Part shown: positions 1 to 5,855 of the stretch, in pieces | How the letters are laid out: each line of letters begins with the position of its first letter | How positions within the stretch are numbered: position 1 is the first letter of the stretch | Source: JAJPHU01 sp035553375 | Lineage (GTDB): Bacteria; Planctomycetota; Planctomycetia; Gemmatales; Gemmataceae | Reading direction: 5' to 3' | DNA: 48,514 bases | Assembly: GCA_035553375.1 (NCBI GenBank) | Contig: DATNCY010000343.1 | Location: 1 to 48,514, forward strand | Notes under the pieces: model-generated | Told to the model about the DNA's origin: nothing | Database searches by the model: none | Seen by the model: only the letters and a program-made list of their open reading frames with translations | Program-made: the position numbers and the translations under genes

Positions 1-1416
1 CACGATGTTCTCCAGCATCGCGCCGCTGACCAGTTCCCTCCCGCCGACCGGCAGTTTACGGCCATCGCGAAGGGTCACTCGGACCAGTTCGGCGTACTCG
101 CCCTGGGGGCTATAGAGGGAACTGAGGAGAGTCTCCACCAGGAAACCGGCTTCACCAGCGACCGGGACGCTGCCCAGGTAGCTCGTCAGGATGGCCCGCG
201 CCGCCTGACGGTTGGGGCCAGGAATGCGAATCTTCACGTCGCCAAGCCGTCCGGGGCGCAAAAGCCCCCCATCAAGGACATCGGCCCGGTTGGTGGCACC
301 CAGGACGATCAAGTTGCTCACCTGCCGGATTCCATCGAGCTGCGCCAGAAAGGTGGCTAGGATACGATCCGAAGCGGTGCCGCCCAGGTCACTGCCGCGG
401 CGACGGCCGATGGCGTCAATCTCGTCGAAAAACATGATGACGGGGGCCGCGCCGTCGGCGGCTAGCGCGCGCGCCGCCTCGAAGCGAGCGATAATCCGTT
501 GCTCGCTCTGCCCTAGCCACATGGAGTAATCGCCGCTGCCGCTGACCGCCATGAAACGGCACTCACCTTGAGGCACCAGGTCGGCGATGAAGCGAGCCAG
601 GCAACGGGCCAGCTTGGTTTTGCCGTTGCCGGGAGGCCCTTCGAGCAGAATGCCGTGCTTGGCGGGCAACCGGTAGCGAGCGGCCACATCGGGGTGAAGA
701 AGTCGGAAACGCACCAACCGCTTCAGCAAGGCGATCTCGCGGTCCAATCCGCCCAGTTCCTCGAAGCGATCGGCCGGGGTTTCCGCGAAGAAGAGGTCGT
801 CGCGGCCGGGCGGCTGCACTCGGCTGAACGCCAGACGAGGACCATCGCGGTCGAAGCCGATCAGGTCTCCCTTGCGCAACTCCTCGTCTGCAAGATCGTC
901 CGAGGCGGTGGCGGCCAGGAGTTGTTCCTGATAGCGCAGCAGCAGGCGTTTGCGGTCGTCCAGGTAGCCCTCGAAGGTGCCTACCTCACTCCACTCGTGG
1001 GGAGCCTGATCCACTTCGACCAGGCAGTTGCGGGTGCGGGAGAGAAGACCACGCGCTCCGACGCGCAGCCGCTCGCGCGGTATCTCCGGGTCCACCGCCA
1101 CCTCAAGGCGTGTGCCGCCACCGTAGACCTCGACCGCCGCCTGCCCGTTGCAGTGAACGGAGGTGATGACGGCGGGGTAATGTTCCGGCGCGGTCAGGGC
1201 CTCGACTTTTTCCCGAAGCTTGCTTCGCTGCTCCTTGAAATGAGCGATGGCCGCATGCAGGGCGAATTTCTCCCGCAACAGCCCCTCGGCTACGAACCGC
1301 AGGTTAGCGCCGCCATCGCTCAACTCCGCAACCCAGGCTAGAGCCTCCTCCAGCGTTTCGGGCGCCGACGCCGCCTGCGGCTCCGCAGTCGTCGCGCCTC
1401 TCTTCGTTCGGAACAT
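1..1416 (-). CDS. Mpa/ARC-like AAA+ ring ATPase, partial (C-terminus beyond window)
   Basis: The gene reads leftward and runs off the window after 472 codons. The ATG at 1416-1414 is preceded by AAGGAG at a good distance. Visible in order: a helical N-terminal segment (about residues 40-75) that could form a coiled coil, two beta-rich stretches fitting OB folds (about 80-215), then an AAA module. Walker A is GPPGNGKT with K266, Walker B is FFDEID with D331 and E332, followed by sensor sequence GATNRADVLD and LRPGRLG. Coiled coil, OB and a single AAA domain is the layout of mycobacterial Mpa and actinobacterial ARC, the unfoldases that feed substrates to proteasomes. The gene is divergent from the ubiquitin-like operon that begins at 1947, so a role in handling modified proteins is an inference. 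The proteasome-docking tail cannot be seen. A generic AAA protein is the alternative. Confidence 0.8.
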   Translation of the reverse strand, partial: MFRTKRGATTAEPQAASAPETLEEALAWVAELSDGGANLRFVAEGLLREKFALHAAIAHFKEQRSKLREKVEALTAPEHYPAVITSVHCNGQAAVEVYGGGTRLEVAVDPEIPRERLRVGARGLLSRTRNCLVEVDQAPHEWSEVGTFEGYLDDRKRLLLRYQEQLLAATASDDLADEELRKGDLIGFDRDGPRLAFSRVQPPGRDDLFFAETPADRFEELGGLDREIALLKRLVRFRLLHPDVAARYRLPAKHGILLEGPPGNGKTKLARCLARFIADLVPQGECRFMAVSGSGDYSMWLGQSEQRIIARFEAARALAADGAAPVIMFFDEIDAIGRRRGSDLGGTASDRILATFLAQLDGIRQVSNLIVLGATNRADVLDGGLLRPGRLGDVKIRIPGPNRQAARAILTSYLGSVPVAGEAGFLVETLLSSLYSPQGEYAELVRVTLRDGRKLPVGGRELVSGAMLENIV

Positions 1417-1510
1417 GGGGTTCTCCTTGGTCGAAAACAGGGTCTGGTGTTCTGCATTGGCTCATCCCAACTTGTACGGAACTAGGCCGGGAATTTTTCC
1501 TTCGCCGACT

Positions 1511-1836
1511 ACCGGTAGGTGCCGCGAGCCGAGCGGCACTTCTTCCAGTCCGGCTCGGCTCGCCGGACCTACCGGCAGTAGGTGCCGCGAGCCGAGCGGC
1601 ACTTCTTCCCGTCCGGCTCGGCTCGCCGGACCTACCGGCAGTAGGTGCCGCGAGCCGAGCGGCACTTCTTCCAGTCCGGCTCAACTCGCCGGACCTACCG
1701 GCAGTAGGTGCCGCGAGCCGAGCGGCACTGGCTGTCCGGCTCGGCTCGCCGGACCTACCGGTAGGTGCCGCGAGCCGAGCGGCACCTGTTGGGATAAGGC
1801 CCCGCTCGGCAAGCGGGGCCTACCAGCAGGCAGGTG
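1511..1836. repeat. Array of imperfect palindromic repeats in the divergent intergenic region
   Basis: The 24-mer beginning TAGGTGCCGCGAGCCGAG occurs at 1516, 1579, 1642, 1705 and 1762. The first four copies are spaced exactly 63 nt apart. Each alternates with a near inverse copy (GTCCGGCTCGGCTCGCCGGAC), so every unit can fold into a hairpin. The array ends in a different stem around GGCCCCGCT / AGCGGGGCC (1798-1820). It fills most of the 530 bp between the ATPase start (1416) and the next gene (1947). I see no confident promoter in the rest of that gap. Related copies lie at 30043-30250 and 48484. Confidence 0.9.
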
Positions 1837-1946
1837 CCCTTGGGAAAAAATCGGCGGACGTCTGCGTAGAAGGAGAGACGACCGTGAGGCCGAACGGCGG
1901 CCGAACACTTCTGAGGTTGTCGCCATCTTGTAGGAGGGATTACCCA

Positions 1947-2300
1947 ATGAACCGCAAGACAATCTTCCTGGCCCTGGCGTTGGCCCTTTCTCCGTTGTGC
2001 CTGAGCCGGGCGCAGGCGGATGACACCGGCCGATACGCGGACGCGCAGCAGGACGTAAACAGGATCGTGAACAACAGCCTGGGTTCCATCAACGACAGCT
2101 ATCGCGGTACGCACCAATACTTCAACGACGACGTAATCAGCCGGCTGTTCAGCAAGATTTCCACGACCCTGATGGAAGAAGTTCTCAAGCCCTTCTGGAA
2201 GGGCTTGATGGAGCGTAACCCCCTCTGTGTGGTTCTCGCCGTCATCATCGCCGGCTTCCTGCTCCGCTTCGGAGCCAAGCTCTTTGAGTCCCTCAATTGA
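1947..2300 (+). CDS. Small exported single-pass membrane protein, first gene of the ubiquitin-like operon
   Basis: 117 residues. The ATG at 1947 is chosen because AGGAGGG lies at 1932-1938; an in-frame upstream start would run into the repeat region. Residues 1-24 look like a signal peptide (basic MNRK, an alanine/leucine-rich core, AQA before D25). The middle (25-90) is polar and probably helical. Residues about 93-107 form a hydrophobic segment followed by a short tail (RFGAKLFESLN), giving a type I-like membrane anchor. I recognise no family. It lies 140 nt upstream of the RING-like gene on the same strand. If the signal peptide is genuine, most of the protein is outside the cytoplasm, while E1 and E2 enzymes need cytoplasmic ATP. 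It could be a membrane anchor, a sensor or a target of the system; the sequence does not decide. Confidence 0.7.
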   Translation: MNRKTIFLALALALSPLCLSRAQADDTGRYADAQQDVNRIVNNSLGSINDSYRGTHQYFNDDVISRLFSKISTTLMEEVLKPFWKGLMERNPLCVVLAVIIAGFLLRFGAKLFESLN

Positions 2301-2440
2301 GCCGCTGTCTCGACTTGTGACAGGGAAGGGAGGGTGGGCCTTACAGCCCGCCCTCAACTCGTCTCCCATGAGGGGCGGAATGCTTCGAGTGTCGGCGAGA
2401 GAGATCGAAGACTTCGTTGGAGAAAATGGGGAGGAAAAGG

Positions 2441-2971
2441 ATGAGTAACTTGTGGCGCAAAACGCCGGGAGCGGGTTGGGAGGCAGTCCCGCTGCCGGGA
2501 AGAGTTCCAGGGGAGACGTTCGACCTTGGCATCTCGGGCCTGGGATTTGTTGCCCTGAATCACGGTTTGGGGGGCGGGATGGGGCTTTTGGTCCGCACCG
2601 GGTTGCTGGTCCGCGTCAACGGACAACCTGTTATCGGCGGCTTTCGGGTACTCGATCACCGCGACGAGATTCTCCTGGGCCGACGGCGGTTCTTTTTCTC
2701 CGCCGAATCGACGCCGATTCGCGTGGCGTTCCGGCTCGAAGACGAGGGGCGCTCGCCGGCCTGCCCGGTCTGCCGCGGCCTCCTTCGAGACGGGGAGCAG
2801 GCCGTGCGCTGTCCCGGCTGCAACCGCTGGTATCACCAGATTGAGGCGGGGGAGGGACAGCGAGGCAAACCGTGCTGGACCTACGCCCAGAACTGTCGCT
2901 TCTGTCACCATCCCACCGCCCTGACAGAGAATGCCGGTTGGCGGCCGGAGAAGGAGGAGGCGCATGATTGA
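2441..2971 (+). CDS. FHA-like plus RING-like zinc protein, candidate E3
   Basis: 176 residues. The ATG at 2441 follows GGGGAGG (2428-2434) at a 6-nt gap; the longer TTG-started frame lacks such a site. Residues about 27-95 resemble an FHA beta sandwich, with the typical VNGQPV (59-64) and a VLDHRDEILLG stretch (70-80), but the phosphopeptide-binding GR-S-H signature is not evident. Residues 108-155 hold eight ordered zinc ligands: C108, C111, C124, C127, H132, C145, C152 and C155. The CxxC-xxWYH-...-CW-...-CxxC pattern resembles the Prok-RING_1 group of bacterial RING-like domains, which comparative genomics has linked to E1/E2/JAB operons. Here H132 and C145 are 13 residues apart, an insertion compared with the usual short gap. 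The gene overlaps the E1 gene by 8 nt, so translational coupling is likely. An E3-like role is inferred. Confidence 0.75.
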   Translation: MSNLWRKTPGAGWEAVPLPGRVPGETFDLGISGLGFVALNHGLGGGMGLLVRTGLLVRVNGQPVIGGFRVLDHRDEILLGRRRFFFSAESTPIRVAFRLEDEGRSPACPVCRGLLRDGEQAVRCPGCNRWYHQIEAGEGQRGKPCWTYAQNCRFCHHPTALTENAGWRPEKEEAHD

Positions 2972-3968
2972 CCTGTTGCCTGGCCTGGACGGAAACCGTC
3001 TTCGTGACGCCTCCGTCCTCCTCGCCGGTGCCGGTAATATCGGCTCGTTCGCGGCTTCGCTGCTCGCCCGCGCCGGCGTCCGGCGGATCCGCCTGGTGGA
3101 CCGCGACCGGGTGGAAGAGAAAAACCTGGCCACGCAGGACTATCGCTCCGAGGATGTCGGGCGTCCCAAGGCCGAGGTGCTGGCCGACCGGCTACGCCAG
3201 CAGTTCCCAGGGCTGACGGTAGAGGCGCGCACCGCCGATCTGGAAGATCTGCCACTGGGAGATTTTGAGGTTGATGTCATCCTGGGTGGCCTGGACTCGC
3301 GGCAGGCCCGCCAGGCGCTCGTTTCCGAATGTGCCTGGCCTCTGGGTGTGCCGGTTGTGGACGGCGGGGTCGGAGTGGGTCTCAAGGGGCGGGTGCAAGT
3401 GTTTCTGCCACAGCCGGGTGCCGCCTGCCTGGAATGCACCTGGGGGGCCGAGGATTACCGTCAGGCCGCCGTGGAGTATCCCTGCCTGCCGGGTGCCGCT
3501 GCTCCACCGACGCTCTCGCCCGCTTTCGCTGGGGCTGTCGTGGCCGGCATCATGACCGCCGAGTGCGTCCGCCTTCTGACCGGCTCCGCGTCGGTGGAGT
3601 CCCGAGAACTCGCTTTCGATTTGCTCCACCAACACTTCCTGGTGAGCCGACTGCGGCGGGCGCTCCGCTGCCGGTTCGATCACGAGGTGGTCGCCGAACG
3701 CTTGTCCCTGGACAAAGATTTCCCGTCGGCATCTGTTGGGGATCTGCTGGCTGTGGCGATGCGGCGCTTCGGCCCGGCTCCGGTCCATCTTGAGTGCCGG
3801 CGCGGGCTGGTGGGCGGCGAGGGATTCGAGACGAACCGGCTCCTCTTCCTCGATCGCTTGCGCTCCCGCGCCGCCGAACCGCTTGCGGCCCTGGGCTTCC
3901 TACCAGGCGACCGCGTCCGCTTGCGATTCACCGCCGGCAGTGTCTTTGTGAAACTCGATGGTTCCTGA
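2964..3968 (+). CDS. E1-like ubiquitin/ThiF-family adenylating enzyme
   Basis: 334 residues. The ATG at 2964 has AAGGAGGAGG immediately before it. E1-like enzymes adenylate the C-terminal glycine of a ubiquitin-like protein with ATP. Visible features: the nucleotide-binding GAGNIG (22-27), the D46-R-D48 acidic pair, the EKNLATQ element (52-58, matching the E-x-x-N-L-x-R-Q motif), K69, and GGLDSRQAR (108-116) in the position of the Mg-binding aspartate. C155-x-x-C158 could be half of a zinc site; the second pair found in MoeB/ThiF is not obvious. C174 in EYPCLPG is the best candidate for the thioester cysteine. The last ~100 residues extend beyond the usual ThiF core and could be a ubiquitin-fold domain that docks E2; that is an inference. 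The E2-like gene follows 56 nt downstream. Confidence 0.9.
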   Translation: MIDLLPGLDGNRLRDASVLLAGAGNIGSFAASLLARAGVRRIRLVDRDRVEEKNLATQDYRSEDVGRPKAEVLADRLRQQFPGLTVEARTADLEDLPLGDFEVDVILGGLDSRQARQALVSECAWPLGVPVVDGGVGVGLKGRVQVFLPQPGAACLECTWGAEDYRQAAVEYPCLPGAAAPPTLSPAFAGAVVAGIMTAECVRLLTGSASVESRELAFDLLHQHFLVSRLRRALRCRFDHEVVAERLSLDKDFPSASVGDLLAVAMRRFGPAPVHLECRRGLVGGEGFETNRLLFLDRLRSRAAEPLAALGFLPGDRVRLRFTAGSVFVKLDGS

Positions 3969-4024
3969 CCGTCCGCGCTTCGGCCGCGAACCAATACTTC
4001 CCATCGACGGAGGTGAATGTTTTT

Positions 4025-4594
4025 ATGCAAGTCGAAGATTTGAAGATTCGGGAAATGGCCGGCACTGAGCCGGTCTTCGACGATGTCATGCACGACTTCC
4101 TGTGCAATAGCCGCGACCAGTTTCTGACGCGCCGGCGGCCGGAGGGACTGGTCGAGGCGGCAGACCTCGGCCAGCAGGCTCCCTGGCTGTGGCGACTGAC
4201 GTTCCGCACGCGCGGTCTCATTCGTGATGCCGGCGGCGAGATCCACCTTGCCGACCATCATGTGATCGCCGTCCGCTTCCCGCCCGATTATTTGCGCCGA
4301 GCCAACCAGTTCGAGAGCCTGGCCCTGGTCGCGCCGGACAACGCCTTCCACCCCAACCTGGCACCGCCGCGCATCTGCCTGCGCATCTACCCGGGACAGC
4401 CGTTGCTGGAAATAGCCGAGGGGCTACACGCTCTCATCGGCTGGCGACTGCGCCAGCTGGCGGAAAACGACGCACTCAATCCCGATGCCTGCGTCTGGGG
4501 CCGCTCTCACCTGGCAGACCTGCCGATCGATAACCGCTCGCTTTTCGGCCGATCTTTGCAGATTCATCTGGAACCGATGGGAGGGACGACATGA
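4025..4594 (+). CDS. E2-like ubiquitin-conjugating enzyme
   Basis: 189 residues. The ATG at 4025 is preceded by GGAGGTGA (4009-4016). The central part follows the E2 (UBC) fold: a beta strand into FPPDY (85-89), then HPN (109-111), then ICLRI with C118 seven residues after the asparagine, then a hydrophobic helix (GLHALIGWRL) and LNPDACVW. The HPN-x6-C spacing and the FPPDY element match canonical eukaryotic E2s, where HPN supports the oxyanion and the cysteine carries the modifier. An N-terminal extension of about 50 residues is unassigned. The gene overlaps the next one by ATGA (4591-4594), so the two are translationally coupled. The chain of E1, E2 and RING genes makes a genuine conjugation cascade more likely than a cofactor pathway. 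Confidence 0.85.
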   Translation: MQVEDLKIREMAGTEPVFDDVMHDFLCNSRDQFLTRRRPEGLVEAADLGQQAPWLWRLTFRTRGLIRDAGGEIHLADHHVIAVRFPPDYLRRANQFESLALVAPDNAFHPNLAPPRICLRIYPGQPLLEIAEGLHALIGWRLRQLAENDALNPDACVWGRSHLADLPIDNRSLFGRSLQIHLEPMGGTT

Positions 4595-5304
4595 GCGATC
4601 CGACCGTGTTGGACAACGAAGAAACGCGGATGGAGGTCGAGGACGGCGGCTGGCTGATCTTGCGCCGCCCGGAGCGCGATGCTTCCGGTGCAACTCCCGA
4701 TGCGATCCTGACCCGGACGGCGCAGCTACCCGGCAACTGGCGATTGATACCCGGTCCGCACGGGGCCATCGAACGGCTCGCCGAAATCCCGGTTGAGGAT
4801 GAAGGCGGGGAAGGGATGGACGGAGATCGGTTCCACAGACTCAGAGCCATGCCCGCCGGGGAGGAGTCCCTTCCGCCGGAGGAAGTCGTGACGGCGGCGC
4901 TGGATGCCGCAGGGTTGGCGTGGTCCCGTCGTGAGGGGGGCTGGGCCGTGCCCGCGACTTCGGATCGGCCGGGGGAACTGCGCGTGCGACGCGTGCCGGG
5001 CGGCGTGCGAGTGGAGGCCGTCTTGGTAGAGTGGGACGAGGCCGAGCCGAAAGAGACGGCCGGACTAGCCCGCTTCCTGTTCGCGGCCCAGGCCTCGTTG
5101 CGCTTCGCCCGCTGCGAATTGAATAGTCATGGCGCCTGCGTCATTTCGCACGCGGAAACCGTCCGTCTGGAAACCGATCTGGGCCATAGCCTCCGCGCCG
5201 TGGCGGCCGGCTGCCGTCTACTGACCCGCGCGGCGCGGGCTCTCGCCGCGCCCGAAGTCGCGCGACGCTATCTCCGCTTTCACGAAGCTGCGGACAACGG
5301 CTGA
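4591..5304 (+). CDS. Unrecognised protein coupled to the E2-like gene
   Basis: 237 residues, starting in the ATGA overlap with the E2-like gene. I do not recognise the family with confidence. Residues 1-100 are acidic and mostly strand or loop. From about residue 95 there is a compact alpha/beta region: a helix (VVTAALDAAG), strands around RVRRVPGGVRVEAVLVEW, a long helix (LARFLFAAQASLRFARCEL) and a final helical segment rich in Ala, Leu and Arg. This order is reminiscent of YbjN or type III secretion chaperone-like folds, a structural guess only. No signal peptide, membrane segment or zinc motif is visible. Its position between E2 and the modifier suggests an accessory factor such as a chaperone or specificity subunit. 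A 151-nt gap without a clear gene follows before the modifier. Confidence 0.7.
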   Translation: MSDPTVLDNEETRMEVEDGGWLILRRPERDASGATPDAILTRTAQLPGNWRLIPGPHGAIERLAEIPVEDEGGEGMDGDRFHRLRAMPAGEESLPPEEVVTAALDAAGLAWSRREGGWAVPATSDRPGELRVRRVPGGVRVEAVLVEWDEAEPKETAGLARFLFAAQASLRFARCELNSHGACVISHAETVRLETDLGHSLRAVAAGCRLLTRAARALAAPEVARRYLRFHEAADNG

Positions 5305-5455
5305 CCTTGCCTGCAAAGGAGGCCGGAAGGAGAACCGCGGCCGGAGAGTCCGAAAAAAACTCCGATCATATGCGTTCAAGAGTAATGGATCGATTGAGGG
5401 CACGGCGCGGGCACGGTGCCTCGGCCATCCCTCACCTGTATTGGAGGTGTACATC

Positions 5456-5728
5456 ATGGGTATGACGGGAACGATCAGTCTGAAGGTCAAAGACCCGACC
5501 GAGCAGCAGGAGTATCTCGCCCGAAACATTCCGATCGATGCCGAAATTGGCGAGGTACTCGCCGGCCTGACGCGAGAACTGAACCTGCCCGCCAACGATC
5601 TGAGTGGCCGGCCGTGCAGCTATGGTGTCCGGGCGCGTGGTGAAAGCCTGCCGGAGAGCGACCGAATCGGCAACGTGCTGTGCGAGGGCGACACAATCAC
5701 CCTGATGCAGAACGTCACGGCGGGCTAA
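5456..5728 (+). CDS. Ubiquitin-like modifier protein (YukD-like)
   Basis: 90 residues. The start is set at ATG 5456 because GGAGGT (5443-5448) sits 7 nt upstream; a TTG at 5441 would place that site inside the gene. The fold pattern is ubiquitin-like: strands at 5-12 and 22-28, a helix at 31-43 (EVLAGLTRELN), a YGVRARGESL strand (56-65) and a final LCEGDTITLMQ strand (75-85). This resembles YukD-like ubiquitin-like proteins. The chain ends NVTAG, so the terminal residue is glycine and no maturation cleavage appears necessary. Only two lysines exist, K10 and K12. It is the expected substrate of the E1/E2 pair encoded upstream and of the JAMM peptidase downstream. A sulphur carrier such as ThiS or MoaD is the alternative, but no thiamine or molybdopterin genes are nearby. 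Confidence 0.85.
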   Translation: MGMTGTISLKVKDPTEQQEYLARNIPIDAEIGEVLAGLTRELNLPANDLSGRPCSYGVRARGESLPESDRIGNVLCEGDTITLMQNVTAG

Positions 5729-5736
5729 GCCCGCTA

Positions 5737-5776
5737 CCGTTTACGTTTCGCGGAGGTCGTCGCGAAACGTAAACGG
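5737..5776. repeat. Perfect 16-bp palindrome after the ubiquitin-like gene
   Basis: CCGTTTACGTTTCGCG (5737-5752) pairs perfectly with 5761-5776 across an 8-nt loop. It begins 9 nt after the stop codon of the ubiquitin-like gene and has no following T run. It could be an RNA-stabilising hairpin, a mobile palindrome like the others in the window, or part of an attenuation device with the terminator at 5801. Confidence 0.9.
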
Positions 5777-5800
5777 GATTGGGGCTAAACCCTTGAATCC

Positions 5801-5838
5801 GGCGGTCAGCGGGCACACGCCCGTTGACCGCCTTTTTT
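5801..5838 (+). terminator. Intrinsic terminator between modifier and JAMM genes
   Basis: GGCGGTCAGCGGGC (5801-5814) pairs with GCCCGTTGACCGCC (5819-5832) through 14 positions with one G-U, a loop of ACAC, and then TTTTTT (5833-5838). This is a textbook rho-independent terminator. The ribosome binding site of the JAMM gene follows at once (GAAGGAG from 5841). The arrangement should lower expression of the peptidase relative to the modifier. Confidence 0.8.
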
Positions 5839-5855
5839 CCGAAGGAGACACGCGC

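Noticed and set aside
1511..1836. CRISPR-like array (24-nt repeats at 63-nt spacing)
   Set aside because: The sequences between the repeats are also nearly identical to one another and are inverse versions of the repeat, so there are no unique spacers, and no cas genes are present.
1247..1962. Open frames on both strands across the repeat region, giving repetitive Arg/Pro/Ser-rich proteins
   Set aside because: They are by-products of the 63-nt period; no ribosome binding site or family feature was seen and they overlap real genes.
2964..5728. Interpretation of the E1-like and ubiquitin-like genes as thiamine or molybdopterin sulphur-transfer proteins
   Set aside because: E2-like, RING-like and JAMM genes share the operon, and no thiamine or molybdopterin biosynthesis gene lies nearby.
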